DNA from: Pycnopodia helianthoides
Lineage: Eukaryota > Echinodermata > Asteroidea > Forcipulatida > Asteriidae
DNA length: 64,000 nt
Direction: 5' to 3'
NCBI GenBank assembly: GCA_032158295.1
Contig: CM063249.1
Span: forward strand, 14,116,078-14,180,077
This document shows, in pieces, positions 1-12,539 of this stretch. The notes beneath the pieces were generated by a model. The model saw nothing but the letters and a program-made list of their open reading frames with translations. It did no database searches and had not been told where the DNA came from. A program made the position numbers and the translations under genes. Numbering within the stretch: the stretch's first letter is position 1; every line of letters begins with the position of its first letter.

Positions 1-530
1 GCTGGAGGGCTATATGGCAGTCACTGGGGGAGGGGTTGGGCTGGGATGGCTGGATGGCTGGATGGCTGTCATTGAGGTTGGGCTGGGAGGACTGGGGCAG
101 TCAGTCAGCCAGCTGTATGAGCTGGTGGGACTGAAGGCTTGGCGTGAGGGTAAGGAGATGGACTAGTAGGTATCATGCTTGGGGGCTGGCTGTACATGGG
201 CATGATCAAGCTGGGTAGAGGACTAGGGCCATGGGCTGGGAGGTTGGTTGGCAGTCAGTCAGACAGGGGCCTGAGCTAGTTAGATTTTAGGGTAAGGGGA
301 CACAGACTAGTAGTAATTATTATTTGAAGTGCGGAGGTGTGGGCATGATCATGTAGGGTAGAGGACTGGGAGGTTGCTAGGCTGAAGTTGGTTGGGATGA
401 AGGTTTTGTGAAGGGTAGGGAGATGGACTGGTAGATATGCTGGGGTGATGGCTGGCTTGAAATAGGCATGATTAGGATAGTTGTTGGGCTGTTTGGAAGG
501 AACAGACTCGTCTTTGGCTACCCTACTCAT
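1..530. repeat. degenerate GGCTGG/GATGG-rich low-complexity tract
   Basis: The region is built from loosely repeated words such as GGCTGGATGG, GGCAGTCAGTCAG and GGGTAGAGGACTGGG in irregular order. Related blocks recur about every 60-130 bases, so it resembles an eroded minisatellite. The ORF that crosses it has repeat-like composition and no recognisable domain, so no gene is called. Confidence 0.55.
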
Positions 531-598
531 AGGGTGGAATTTATTTTTAAGGGATATTACAAGTCTAGAAAAACAGATTTTTTTTTTTTTTTTTAGAG

Positions 599-1558
599 AG
601 TTTAAGATGTTTTATTAATTAATATATAGGTGTGGTACATTTCTGTTTTATTTTGGGGTAGCCTGACTAGGTAGCTTTAAAGATGTTAAAAGTTTCAAAT
701 TAATGAAAGGGATGACACTTTTCATACTGAGGAAATTAAAGTCCATATTTTCTTCATTTTTCAGGAAAAGGATTGCGATGATATAAACCTGTTTTACTGC
801 AGCCATTTTTTGGTTTCCAAGTCTTCTCATATTATTATTGGACTAAATGTAAGGGTATACTAAATGGGATCACTCTATTTTATGAGGTTTGATTGTCAAT
901 TTTGTGTCAAATGATTTGTTATCAGTTTAAGATGATGTACAAACGAATTTAAAGGTGTGGTACATTTTTGTTTTAATTTGGGGTAGCCTGACTAGTAGCT
1001 TTAAAGATGTTAAAAGTTTCAAATTGATAAAAGGGGATGACGCTTTTAATTCTGAGGAAATTAAATATTGTATTTTCTTCATTTTCAGGAAAAGGATTGC
1101 GATGATATAAACCTGTTTTACTGCAGCCATTTTTTGGTTTCCAAGTCTTCTCATATTATCATTGGACTACATGTAAGGGTATACTAAATGGGATCACTCT
1201 ATTTTATGAGGTTTAATTTTGTCAATTTTGTGTCAAATGATTTGGTATCAGTTTAAGATTGTATACGAATGAATTTAAAGGTCTGGTACATTTTTGTTTT
1301 ATTTTGGGGTATCCTGACTAGGTAGCTTTAAAAATGTTAAAAGTTTCACATTGATAAAAGGGGATGACACTTTTAATTCTGAGGAAATTAAATATTGTAT
1401 TTTCTTCATTTTCAGGAAAAGGATTGAGATGGTATAAACCTGTTTTACTGCAGCCATTTTGTTTTTATTCAAAGTCTTCTCATATTATCATTGGACTACA
1501 TGTAATGGTATACTAAATGGGATCACTCTAAATTTTGTGTCAAATGCTTTGGTATCAG
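599..1558. repeat. 326-bp tandem repeat, about three copies
   Basis: The word GGTGTGGTACATTT (third copy GGTCTGGTACATTT) starts at 629, 954 and 1280, giving a period of about 325-326 bases. Each unit also holds AGGAAAAGGATTG, a CTGCAGCCATTTT block and ACTAAATGGGATCACTC in the same order. The third copy lacks part of its end. Divergence is a few percent plus small indels. Two near-identical small ORFs arise from this repetition and are not genes. Confidence 0.9.
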
Positions 1559-1892
1559 TTCTAGCCTAAGTGGGTTTTTAAAAAAAATTGTTGACGCCCA
1601 ATGTCTTGCTTAATATTAGTTGTAACATTAAAAATACAAATTGTACTACAACAGATTTCTTGCTACATTTTATAGAATCAGTTTATTTGACAACTTCAAC
1701 AAATATAAAGCAATATCATATATTACACAAGATCATATTAACATTATCATATTAACATTATCATCATATGAGCAATACTTTTAATGTAATTTATATATAA
1801 TTAAAACCTTTTGCAGAATTATATTTTTTTTGCACTGTGGAAACTATCATAGTTAGGCATGTTTTCAAGTAAACCCCAAATTAACAAAGATT
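1559..1892. other. AT-rich intergenic stretch
   Basis: No ORF with protein-like composition, no RNA gene and no clear repeat is visible. The stretch is strongly AT-rich with short ATCATATTAACATT direct repeats near 1726-1765. Confidence 0.5.
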
Positions 1893-2112
1893 ACAGAGCG
1901 CCGAAGGTGCAAGATATGGAACTCGGGCTGAAATGTGGCACTAGATGCCATTTCTTTTTTAATGCAACAATAGATCAGTGCAGACAACGACCATTGCTAT
2001 CAATGATATACATCAAAACATTTGCTTGCTGAAATGGCACCATGTGGATTTCAAGTTCCAACAATAGATAAAGCTCCAGTAACCAATTAATATTATGCCT
2101 TCGGCGCTCTAT
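1893..2112. mobile_element. MITE-like foldback element, GAGCGCCGAAGG ends
   Basis: The left end ACAGAGCGCCGAAGG (from 1893) is matched by the inverted right end CCTTCGGCGCTCTAT (to 2112). The interior also folds back: GATATGGAACTCGGG and GGCACTAGATGCCA on the left face diverged complements such as AATGGCACCATGTGG and TCAAGTTCC on the right. At about 220 bp with no coding capacity, it fits a non-autonomous DNA transposon. The flanks are TA-like, but the target duplication is not certain. Confidence 0.65.
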
Positions 2113-3565
2113 AATGTTTGACCTCGAATCATGGTTAATGTTTTGTCACAGATTTTGTTCATAATATGCTTATTTCCATTCTGGGGAACATTTTTCTTGC
2201 ATGCACATAGTAACTTTGTTATATATTTTGAGAGAATTATTTTCAGTACTATTGATTCATGGTGTAAAGTTTTCTTTATGGTAATGTTTTTTTTATAAGT
2301 TTTGATAATTCACTATACTGCCTTTTGGAAAAGTAAATTCATTCAACTCTTCTTGAAAAACTTTAACTTAGGTATTCATGTCAAGTAACTGTAATAAACA
2401 AAGAAGTTTGTTTCAAAAATTATGTTTACATTCATGTTTTTTAAAGTTTGGATAATCAAAATGAGACCTGCTGTCTAGCAAAACCCAAAACTGTTTAGCC
2501 TTAACCTTAAATGCCTTACAGCCAAGACTAAGGTCATCAATATACCCCTGGACCAATTTGAGATTCCGACATCAACATAATTAATTTTCTCTAGATTTTG
2601 ATTAACAAGATGTGTTTTCGGTAAATATTGTTAATTTTCATGATGAAACCAAAATCAATTAAATTGGGTCAAAGTTAAGGGTTTTGCAAAATTAGTTTCA
2701 TGATCTTTGTCCAACTTTCATATAAAAATTACCTCTAAAATTAAGAACAATAAATTAAAAGAAGTATAAGTACACGTATATTTGTTTACTTTAAACTAAG
2801 TTTATGGAGTTTATGGAATATAAGTTAACTCTGCAAGCATTTTATTATACCAGCCCCATGCACTTTCTTAGATCATAAGGGCCGTTGCAACCCCCCTTTT
2901 GAAAGGGTAGTGGGCAGTCCCCTATGCTACCCGGACAAATATGGTCCCAAAGCACCTCGGCATAAACTAGGAACTACTACCGTTTGTCAACTATATGTAA
3001 TAACTCCAGAACCATGCTCCTTGATAGAGCACTAGAGCAGCCTGATGCACCTTTAAGATCAACATCCAGCTGTAACCCTGGTTGATATTGGGAACCCACA
3101 TGCCATGATGCAATATTTTCAAGTCCCTTTTGTAGGTTTAAATGTTTTGGTGTTTTAATGCAGCAAACGATTCTGAACTAATTTAACCACCGCACCACCA
3201 GTGCTTTAATTTTCAAGTCAAAGCATTGCCTATAACCTCAAACCTAATGCAAAAGTTCAACATTCGCATATATCATTGCTTACAAATGGTGCACTTACTT
3301 GTTAAACACGAATATTTATGACGATGTAATAACTGCATTGGGGATGTAGGTGACATTAATAATGAGCATGTCCACAATCTTACAAATGAAATCAACAAAT
3401 TGCTTGGTTGTTCATTCATGATTCCTTGATGTGTTCTGGCCTTCAAGACAATTGGTGTTTCCATATACAATGCTCTCCTCAAATTCTCTGTAGTAAAAGT
3501 TACTTGCTACCAACGTGGTTGTTGGACATCAGCTTTTTCACGCTGTAAAGGTAAAACAAAACAAA
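2113..3565. other. intergenic, no gene seen
   Basis: AT-rich sequence with no coding-like ORF. Near 2880-3080 there is a moderately GC-richer block containing GAAAGGGTAGTGGGCAG, which may be old repeat sequence. Nothing can be assigned. Confidence 0.45.
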
Positions 3566-3567
3566 CG

Positions 3568-3972
3568 TATAATAATAATAATAGCTTGTATTCATATAGC
3601 GCTTAATACAGGCGTTTCTAAGCGCTGATATTTTTTCCTGCCAGGTTTGTGGAGCTACGTTTTTTTAAGTCTGAGGCCTTTTCATTTATAGCACCATGTA
3701 ATGGTTTACAAGGTGCTGTGGCGCAACATGCTGCCAATCAGGAACACCGGGGCGAACCCCTTCTCTTTAAGATAAGTGTACTGGGTTCTTTTACATGCAT
3801 TACACAACACACAGGACCTACGGCTTTGCGTCTCATCCGAAGGACGCAGCAATAATGGTTAAGTGTCTTGTTGAAGGACACAAGTGACACGACCGCGACT
3901 CGAACCCACACTCTGCTGATCAGAAACACCAGAGCTTGAGTCTGGTGTTCTTATCCGCTTGGCCACGACACA
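3568..3972 (-). mobile_element. tRNA-derived SINE (Leu-like head), antisense
   Basis: Read on the minus strand from 3970, the sequence starts with a tRNA-like head. It has an A-box-like TGGCCAAGCGG, an anticodon arm CCAGACTCAAGCTCTGG whose loop places CAA at the anticodon, and a B-box-like GGGTTCGAGTC. This is closest to tRNA-Leu(CAA). A body follows, then a tail with AGCGCTATATGAATAC and a short (TTA)n run. Related heads occur near 45172, 48600 and 50760, so this is a family and not a functional tRNA gene. Confidence 0.75.
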
Positions 3973-3975
3973 TAT

Positions 3976-6900
3976 AGAGGTAATTACACTCTAGGGTGCA
4001 TGAAAGAAGGGAATGGTCGACTTGAACTGGCACTGCCTCGGTGGTATCAATTTGCCCTTGTCAATAAAATCTTATAAGCCATTAATGTTGATTTGGTTTG
4101 TTCAGCATTTCTTTTCTTTGTTAACTTGCACCAAGTCTGATTTGCCCGAATGCTAGTATCAAAATTGAAATTTATTAAGTGTCTTTAGTTGAGAAAGATT
4201 TTAAAAGTCACTCAAATTCGTTAGTTTTTTCCTAGGTTTATGGTAACTTGAGGTATCAGTCTTGAGGAAGAATAAAAGTCTTAAAGAGGAATAATATTAA
4301 TTTTTTACTGGAAAGTTTTATGTTTTATAGTGTTTACTGCAAATTGCATACTTGGCCAACTTGAATAGTTGCAAAATAACTAGTGCAAGTTCAGCTTAAA
4401 ACGAAACTTTATATGAAATACAGCACCAATGGTAGTAAAGTACATTATATCAATATAGCTAAATCCTGCATAGGTGGCTATGCTTTCAAGGAAACTCAGA
4501 AAAACAGTTAATGCACTTTTTCCTGGGTTTTTATGAATTTTGATACAATGTGCTTAATTTATTTAAGGGCTTGTTAATAAAACGTGTTTTTATTTTTCAA
4601 ATTTGTAGTCAATCTGTAGGGATAACCACTCATCCGGGTTAGGCTGATGCCAGCATGGAGTCCCCAGAATGTTGTAGCATGTGATGTGGGGTGCTGTCTG
4701 TAAAGTGCTGCAAAAACAGCCCACTTTTGATGTTAGTGTAAAAAATTTAACCAACAGCGATTTACATACCTCTGTTGAAGGACTAACTCTTACACATCTA
4801 CATTAGTGTAGACATTAGTGATGGTAGGCACTTGCAGGTCTCAGGAATCCTGGTGATATGTAGATATCATCTAAAGATGGTACGCCTTCAAAATTCAAAC
4901 GAAAGAAATTACTTTTACATAACGTCACATTGAGATCGCCAAAAAATTTGTGTTAAGAGAAAATCACAATTGAAGTCAATACGTGTTGGTCCAAAAGATA
5001 GGTCACTTTGTGAAAATGCAAAAGTCGTACACATGAGTTTGGAATCGTGCTACAGCACTATGTATATCATGAGTAAAGTGGCGTTTCGAGATATGTGGAA
5101 ACCCAAAATGGCAAATCTGGTAATATGTCGTTCATACTAATTAGTGTAATTATGAAGCTGTTACGTACTGTATTTGGTACTGAAACTTGTTGAAAATGTT
5201 AACAGTAGTGAGTGTATTAATACAAAAAATTTAACCGATTTGCAAATTCTTTTACAGAAAGGTAAATTTGTGGGACCAGCGACAACAAGCTGATTGAATC
5301 GTCACAAATCTGACTTACCAACGATTAAGCTATGGATTATTCATTAGTATTTTATAGTTGAGACGGAGTGACCAATGATTTCTTTTCATCAATAAAACTG
5401 ACAACAAATTAATTTAGATGCGATACATGTTCATGTTTATCTGTTGCAGCCTGTATAAAAGAAGGTTATATCTACAAAAGACAAGTACACTTATAAAAGG
5501 ATGAGTTTCCATCCATTCACCTTGTGATAATTCTTTTTGTGGACATGTTGATTCACGTTAATGAATTTACCTTCATAGTTGAATGCGTTTCATCGGGTTG
5601 ATGTTCAGAAGGCCACAGACATCCACTTCGTTAATTGGTGGACCTCATTTGAGAGCTTTACTGTGGCTGTGTACAACAAAACATAAAACTACTTTAGTCA
5701 GTTATTTTAATCATAAATATCAAAACATTTCATGCAGCTTTAGTTTTTTCAGAAATGGTTGTAATAATGGAAGTGATTGAGCTATGGCCATATGCTTCTA
5801 CACTTGATGAACTTCTCAATCAAAACCAACTCCATTGAATGTGATCATGAGGGGAAGTTGAACTCTATGTGCAGAAAGATTAATTTTCACATTTTGACAT
5901 TTACAATTTTGCCCCCAAAAAGGGATTTTGACAAAAATTATAATTAAGGAAACAATCAAGACTATGATTTAACAGAATTGTTTTACTGTTAAGAAGTAAC
6001 AGACAGCTTTTAAAGAGGAGCCCCAGGGTCAAATTTAGTTTAGTGATGCACTCATTATCGAATAGATAGTACTTATTAAATTGCTACAAAATGTCATTGT
6101 ATGTATGCCCTTGTGTATACCCTTCCATTGCGAATTTTGAAAATCCAAACATGTTGAATGGGTCTCTACCTTTTTCTCAAGGAAAGTTTTAGTTCATTCC
6201 TGAAATTTGTGATGATTTTCAATCAAAACGACGATTCAATCAGACCTTTTGGCTGACGCAAATATTTCTCTTTGCAGTAACCCCACTTGTTGATATCCAA
6301 TGAAGTCATGTTCCAAATTTCTTTCTGATCTAATAAAATGACATTTTAAACAATATTTTTAACATGAGATTAGAGACTTGTAACTTCTAACCTTCATTAG
6401 AGATCTATCTGTTGATAAGTGACTTAAAATGAGTGCATCACAAAACTATATTTTGACCTCTATTAAAGGAGAAATTGTTAACCATAATCACTGTAAATTT
6501 CAGGTAGCCGATGGTCAACTGCAGGTCTGATATCAAATTATTAATGAGAAGTTTTTCTGGGGCTGAAATCCTTGCTTTGTGTAGCAAACAAAGAACACAA
6601 TAATTATTTGCACCTATTAATAACAACTTCATTTTAATGAAGACAAAACAATGATATATAGCTTACGGCTGTTCAATGGAGTCCCCTATCAGTCTCATTA
6701 CATATTGTACAAGAGCTTTATCAACTGCAGGTCTCGGACATCTACTTGTTGATGAGGTCTTCTTGGAGATTCTGTGAAATAAAGGGAAATTACGACAACT
6801 GTTGAGTTTTTTTCAAATAATATTGACCAATCATGAAAATACAGATTTGTTAAATAATGCAATCCCTATCTATGTCATGCTTTACCACAATGATGTCCTT

Positions 6901-7284
6901 TCTCTTCCAATGAATGAACAGGTGAGTTCACTGAATACACACATGATTGTGCGTCACAAAATATGAATTGACCATTTTTTTCAACAAAAAGCACTTCCAA
7001 CTTATTTCTGACAGATCTTTTAATTAATTGTTAAAAATTCATTGCTTTAAACTCTATGAAGCCCTGACAGACTATAGTGAGTGTGCCTAACATGTGGTCT
7101 GATAAATCATCCAATGTCCTCTTGTCTTATGTCCCTACACACCAAATTACTTGGATAAGATTGGACTGCTGATCGACCCTGTGATAAGCATTTTTTATAT
7201 GGCCTGCAGGCCCAATTAAGTCCTTCTGAATCCTTCACTTTGGCAATTGGATAACAAACTGAGGAGGAATTGGAACTGCAAGGG
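3976..7284. other. intergenic, AT-rich, no gene seen
   Basis: No ORF here has recognisable domains or splice-framed coding structure. Short related phrases recur, for example GCAGGTCTC near 4832 and 6726 and CATCCACTTCGTT near 5619 versus CATCTACTTGTT near 6738. These hint at ancient diverged repeats. No RNA gene was recognised. Confidence 0.45.
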
Positions 7285-8032
7285 TTAAAGGGACACACCG
7301 GCTTTGTTGGGCTATTTGGGCTACAAAATAGACTAAAACATGACTTCAAAGGTCTTCCCGGAATAAAGAAGAACGGTTCTTAAAAGAAACCATCAAATTT
7401 GGCTGTTTTTCAAAAAACGAAAGTCACATGATTGATCGGAACCAAATTGTTGTTCGGATAAGTCACGTGATCTTCGGAGATAGTTTTACAGCCATATAAA
7501 AGTAAATAACTGAACCAAATTTAAATATTTCTTTTTAGAAATTTTTCATGAGTAGGGCCTAATTGACAAAAAAGACTATGTATTCAGATTATGGATACAA
7601 GTTGTAAATAATAAAGAAAAATCAAACGTAAGATTCGCATTCAGAGAGTCCGTGCAACGGAAGCGTGTTTTACGGCGCATCAGCATGGGGAGCTAGAGGG
7701 TAAACCTTGGGTCATGTCCCAGACAGCCGGTGCTGTGTCTCATGGGGCCAGAGAGAAAAAACCACGAGGGCATGAACTCAGAGCTTGTGGGAGGGGTAGG
7801 GATGTCTAGGCCACTAATTACGTTTTGTTTTACGAGGGTTTTAGTCTGTAGCCCTAGCTATTATCCCCTAACTATTGTCACACTGACCTTTTCCCGCTTT
7901 ATGGTTTTTTCACATTTTCATTAATTACATGATATTTTGATGATTTCTTTTTCCCAAAAACCATCTAAAAATTGTTGTCTGTGACTCCACATCACTAAGT
8001 TAGGTAAATAGTAAGCCGGTGTGTCCCTTTAA
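7285..8032. mobile_element. TTAA-flanked MITE, 748 bp, perfect 16-bp TIRs
   Basis: The sequence AGGGACACACCGGCTT follows TTAA at 7285-7288. Its exact reverse complement, AAGCCGGTGTGTCCCT, precedes TTAA at 8029-8032. A TTAA duplication with short terminal inverted repeats is typical of piggyBac-type non-autonomous elements. The interior has no transposase-like ORF. Three other elements here (28108, 31432, 47663) share the TTAA(A)GG end layout with different TIR sequences. Confidence 0.8.
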
Positions 8033-8204
8033 CAGACAAAACTAACTCTTTTTCAGTCTGTCCAACTGACCGAATTCTCTTGATACACCATTCAAGCCAC
8101 AACCCAAAAATTCTACAAAAATCCTGAGGGTCTGAGTTGTCTGAGGGTCTAGTGCTTCAGGCCAAAATAAAATTAGCCTATACTGGGCCAGGGACCAATC
8201 TTGG

Positions 8205-8815
8205 TGTTGAGTTGCCATAGAAACATTGAGGATATTTGAGGATTCACGAGTGTCTCTAGCCAAAGCTACTTGGGAGCAAAATATAACATAAAATAATTTT
8301 TCTTTAGGATGATTCATCTTCTGACAAAGAAGATTCTGAGCCATGTTTCCGAAATGTCTGTTTTTGTACCTTCACCTCCCTTAAAAAAAATAATGCATAC
8401 CCCCCTCCCAACATCCAAGATCTTTCAAAATCATATTCAGTAGTTGCCTCTTTGCGGAGAAGCTTACCAACCTTATCCAAGTTAAACATTTTGGTGTTGA
8501 GTTGCTATGGTTGGAGAATATTGGAGGATTCAGGGTGGTCTTTAGCCAAAGGTATTAGGTGAAGGGGATTAATGTTAAGTAAAATATAATATTCTTTTTC
8601 GTTTATAGGATGTTTCAACTGGGACCAAGAGAATTCTGTACAATCACCCCCCTGAAGTATAATGAATGGGCAACTCATATCCTGCAAGCCAAAATAGCAA
8701 TTGCTTATGATTAGGCCAGACAAGTTTATCTTTTATTTCCCCAAACATTTTTGAGTGAAGTTGTCTTAAATGAGTAAAGGATTCAGGAGCCTCTCTAGCC
8801 AAGGGTCTAGAGTTT
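8205..8815. repeat. three degenerate tandem repeat units
   Basis: The phrase TGTTGAGTTG(C)...GAGGATTCA...TCTCTAGCCAA occurs in diverged form near 8205-8275, 8492-8550 and 8745-8812, about 260-290 bases apart. The spacing and divergence suggest an old local tandem duplication. Small ORFs through it are not gene-like. Confidence 0.55.
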
Positions 8816-8844
8816 GATATTTAATATAATCGGTGTTCATAAAT

Positions 8845-8965
8845 TTCAGGCCTGGAATTAAACGTTTCCCATAGACTTTGCAATTTTCTAATGTAAGTGC
8901 CCTTTGCAAAATAATCATGGCCTTACCCTTTCGAAGACAAATTTGAGTCCTGAAATTTACTCGTC
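8845..8965. mobile_element. short repeat with ATTTCAGGCCTG-type inverted ends
   Basis: The left end ATTTCAGGCCTGGAATT faces a diverged inverted copy near AGTCCTGAAATTT. The interior phrase AAGTGCCCTTTGCAAAAT is shared with 62135-62296, which also begins AGGCCTGAAA and ends TTCCAGGCCTG. The two loci therefore define one short inverted-repeat family. No coding capacity. Confidence 0.5.
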
Positions 8966-10082
8966 AAAGGACAAATCATAAGTGATGCTGGGCTGCATGT
9001 TGTGCATCATGACAACAGCAAGTCTCTTGCTAGCCCAAATTACAAAAGAAATTATATAAACAAAATTAAATAGACAAAATGCTTTACCCCCTCAACTTCG
9101 CTAATGCTTGACCACAAGAGGTCGTCGATCTTTTAAAAGCAGCCATGAAACTGCAGTTTGTAATTTTAAAAAATTAAAAAATTAAAGAATACAGCTCAAA
9201 AGAAATATAAAAGTTAAATAAAAATAGTAGATACGAAAGTACCCGGCACAGTACTATATAAAACATTGTAGTGTTTTTCAAGTGCACAACGGCAAAGCTC
9301 AGAAACAAACAAAAAACAGCAACAATCTAAAAGTTCCATTCCTTAAAAGGTATTAAAACTTCCCAAAAACTACTTTTAACAGGCACCCTGGCATAATTGC
9401 TGGAACTGCCGTACAACAATGTATGTAAATGGTACGACAAATCCCCAAACAGGCGAAAATTCTGGAAATAGTGACCTTTTATAACAAACTCGTCTATGTT
9501 GTTGGTTGATAGTGCCTGTCAAGTGTCAACTCATGAATGTTATTATTTTCCATTCAAGTTGTAAACCTTTCATGGCAATAGTTACGCCCTTGCAATGTTA
9601 GCTTTGTTGAAATGTTCAAAATTGCATGGTTTGGAGTAGTCTTGTTTGGTAGCAGCGTCTGCCGAAAATACCCCCTCGTTTCTTTAGACTGTTTTGTGTG
9701 AAAAACCTTTACAGCAAAATCACCATTATCACAACCAATTTATTGACTCACCATCGCAATTTAGAGGAACTTTGCCGACGGAAATTCAGTGAAAACTCGA
9801 ATTTGCTAGAGAGTGTGGCACAAAGACGTCTTGACGTTGTCCATTTTGTCTTTCTTAATGCGCGGCACAGCCTGCTGCTCGTACCATGTGATCACGCCAC
9901 TCCTGGGCTTTCAGAAACCAATTTGCATAACAAAACAAGTCCTTCTCTCTCTGTATAGTAAAAAGCTGCAGTTCTTGCGAATAAGACTTTGTTATCTGAT
10001 GCTACAAATAGCCCTTTACACAAATAATGGCAAAGATTATCACAGAAATTCTTCTCAAAAACATGATAAATCAAACGTGTTT
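8966..10082. other. intergenic, no gene seen
   Basis: The only longer ORFs (near 9698-9958 and 9813-10154, +) overlap in different frames and run into the GT microsatellite, and neither shows a known domain. No RNA gene was seen. Confidence 0.4.
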
Positions 10083-10087
10083 GTGTT

Positions 10088-10124
<37 letters not shown>

Positions 10125-10281
10125 ACACACACAAGGGCATATGTGGGGTCCTGACAACAATGGAACAATGGACCCCACAAGGTCATTTCAATAGGAACAA
10201 TTGGGCCCCACAAGGGAATTCTTCAGAAAAGGGAATAATAGAACAACAATAGCAGTACCCCACAAACCGGATCCGTAAGGA

Positions 10282-10326
<45 letters not shown>

Positions 10327-10490
10327 ATGTGTGTACACACAGAAGGGCATATGTGGGGTCCTGACAACAATGGAACAATGGACCCCACAAGGTCATTTCA
10401 ATAGGAACAATTGGGCCCCACAAGGGAATTCTTCAGAAAAGGGAATAATAGAACAACAATAGCAGTACCCCACAAACCGGATCCGTAAGG

Positions 10491-10528
<38 letters not shown>

Positions 10529-10682
10529 ACACAGAAGGGCATATGTGGGGTCCTGACAACAATGGAACAATGGACCCCACAAGGTCATTTCAATAGGAAC
10601 AATTGGGCCCCACAAGGGAATTCTTCAGAAAAGGGAATAATAGAACAACAATAGCAGTACCCCACAAACCGGATCCGTAAGG

Positions 10683-10752
<70 letters not shown>

Positions 10753-10916
10753 ATGTGTGTACACACAGAAGGGCATATGTGGGGTCCTGACAACAATGGA
10801 ACAATGGACCCCACAAGGTCATTTCAATAGGAACAATTGGGCCCCACAAGGGAATTCTTCAGAAAAGGGAATAATAGAACAACAATAGCAGTACCCCACA
10901 AACCGGATCCGTAAGG

Positions 10917-10955
<39 letters not shown>

Positions 10956-11005
10956 GTTGTTGTTGTTGTTGTTGTTGTTGCTGCTGTTGCTGTTGTTGTT
11001 GTTGA
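10083..11005. repeat. compound satellite: four ~155-bp units alternating with (GT)n, ending in (GTT)n
   Basis: A near-identical unit runs from GGGCATATGTGGGGTCCTG to AACCGGATCCGTAAGGATG. It starts near 10134, 10346, 10537 and 10770. Each unit is followed by a (GT)n tract of different length; the longest, after the third unit, is about 80 bases. The last tract changes to (GTT)n near 10954. Units are almost sequence-identical while the GT tracts vary, pointing to recent unit amplification and ongoing microsatellite slippage. Confidence 0.92.
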
Positions 11006-12539
11006 TTATTCTTGTTGGTGTTTTGTTTTGGTTTTTTTTTTACTTGCAAAACAGCGACTTTATTTCTAAAAGCTTTTCATACTAAACATTATTTGACAAA
11101 TTTTAGATTGGTTGTCTTGGGGACAGTAGAATATTATATCAGTGAAATACTGTCAAAGATGAGAGTAGCGTTAAAGATAATGCAGTATTTTTTATGCAGC
11201 CTTATATTTGGCTAATGTTTGGCCTGCAGATCTAGAGGCAAACTAATTATTAGCAGAGTATATGAAGTCAATTTATGTAGTGCAGCAATGTTCCTCTGCT
11301 CCTCTGTTTTTATCCGTCTTGAGGCTGGGAGTGATGACGTCAATACGATCATGCCAATGTCGTTGATGCATCTTTAGAAAAAAACCTTGAAAGTGAGACA
11401 AAAAGGGTAGTGCGCCCTCCCCCCCAAAAAATTTGTGCACAAATAAATAAAAGCCTGACGTTTTAACCCAAGTAGAGTCTTTCTCGAAGGCTAACATACA
11501 CAACCTCGTCCCCAGGGTGTGTCGAGCAGTACCAGGTGGACCGCTTGTAAACATGGTTGGAAATATAGTAAACCATGGGACGAGGTTGTAACACACTCTA
11601 CTCTGTGCGTTTCCATTGTTTCATCATCGGTTTACCTCTAATATGGCGGCGTTGTGACGTCAATGCATAAGGTCTATATAGAGTTGCTTAAAAATATATA
11701 CAAATACTGCTGACAAGTTTTCTGATAAGCGAAAAGTAATCAGGATACCAGTCAGAGATGGTACATGTGACATTATTTTGGCTTTTGACCTTATTCCGGT
11801 TTGCAGGATTTTGTTGAGCTTACTTTTTGTGCCAAGCAGCTCTATGAAATTGGGCCCAGCTTGTAAGCCTATTTGATGAAAGTTTACATTTTGAATTACA
11901 AAAGAAAAGTGTTCGCAACTATCGTACCAGAAATGTCTTAATCAGGAAATAATTTAAAACACACAAATAATATTTCTTATTAAACATGACAAATTTAAAT
12001 CCTTGTGTATTTTTAGCTTGCCCCTGTGATATAATAACAAGGGCAACCATTTACCCTAGTTTATTTTGACAGTTATCCAACGCCACCAGGTGGGAACAAA
12101 AACAAAATAAGGTCGCAAGAAATCGGATTGTCCTCGCTGATACGTGCAATCAAGCAATTCAGCTCCATTGAGCATGCAGGGTCAGTGTTGGTGGTGTGCT
12201 TAATTAACCAGCACTAGGTCAGTTTAAATTTACAAGGACAAGTTGATTTCGTGTTTCCATATTTTGGTGCATGCCCATGGATCAAAAACTTTTCAGTTTG
12301 GGGTCAAACGTTTTCATAATGCGCAATTAAGTACTTTAATTACCCTCCCCATTTGAAATTTAATTAATTTCAATTTACTTTGGTCTAAAACTAAGTTTTA
12401 ATAACCACTGATATTGCAGAGCGCACGAATGGAAAATTAATTACGGGCCTACCTCTTTTTTATACCTGTACACAAACGCTCGAACGTTTTATTTCCACGA
12501 ACACCTCCCAGCGTCCACTTCATCGACAACTGACGTTAA
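11006..12539. other. intergenic with dispersed repeat fragments
   Basis: No gene is visible. The block at 11600-11690 (CCATTGTTTCATCATCGG, TATGGCGGC, GACGTCAATGCATAAGGTCTAT) is a diverged copy of 33385-33455. The word AGCAGCTCTATGAAATTGGG at 11836-11855 is a solo end of the MITE family seen at 19006. A TATA-like TTTTTATACC lies near 12457, about 80 bases before the lectin start. Confidence 0.5.

Noticed and set aside
3895..3970. A functional tRNA-Leu gene
   Set aside because: The head has tRNA-like boxes, but the acceptor stem does not pair and a SINE body and tail follow, so it is a retroposon head.
8042..8723. Minus-strand ORFs of 60-100 codons
   Set aside because: They cover three degenerate tandem repeat units and show no conserved domain.
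10188..11049. Many overlapping His/Thr- or Val/Cys-rich ORFs
   Set aside because: They are translations of (GT)n/(CA)n microsatellites and the intervening satellite unit, not genes.
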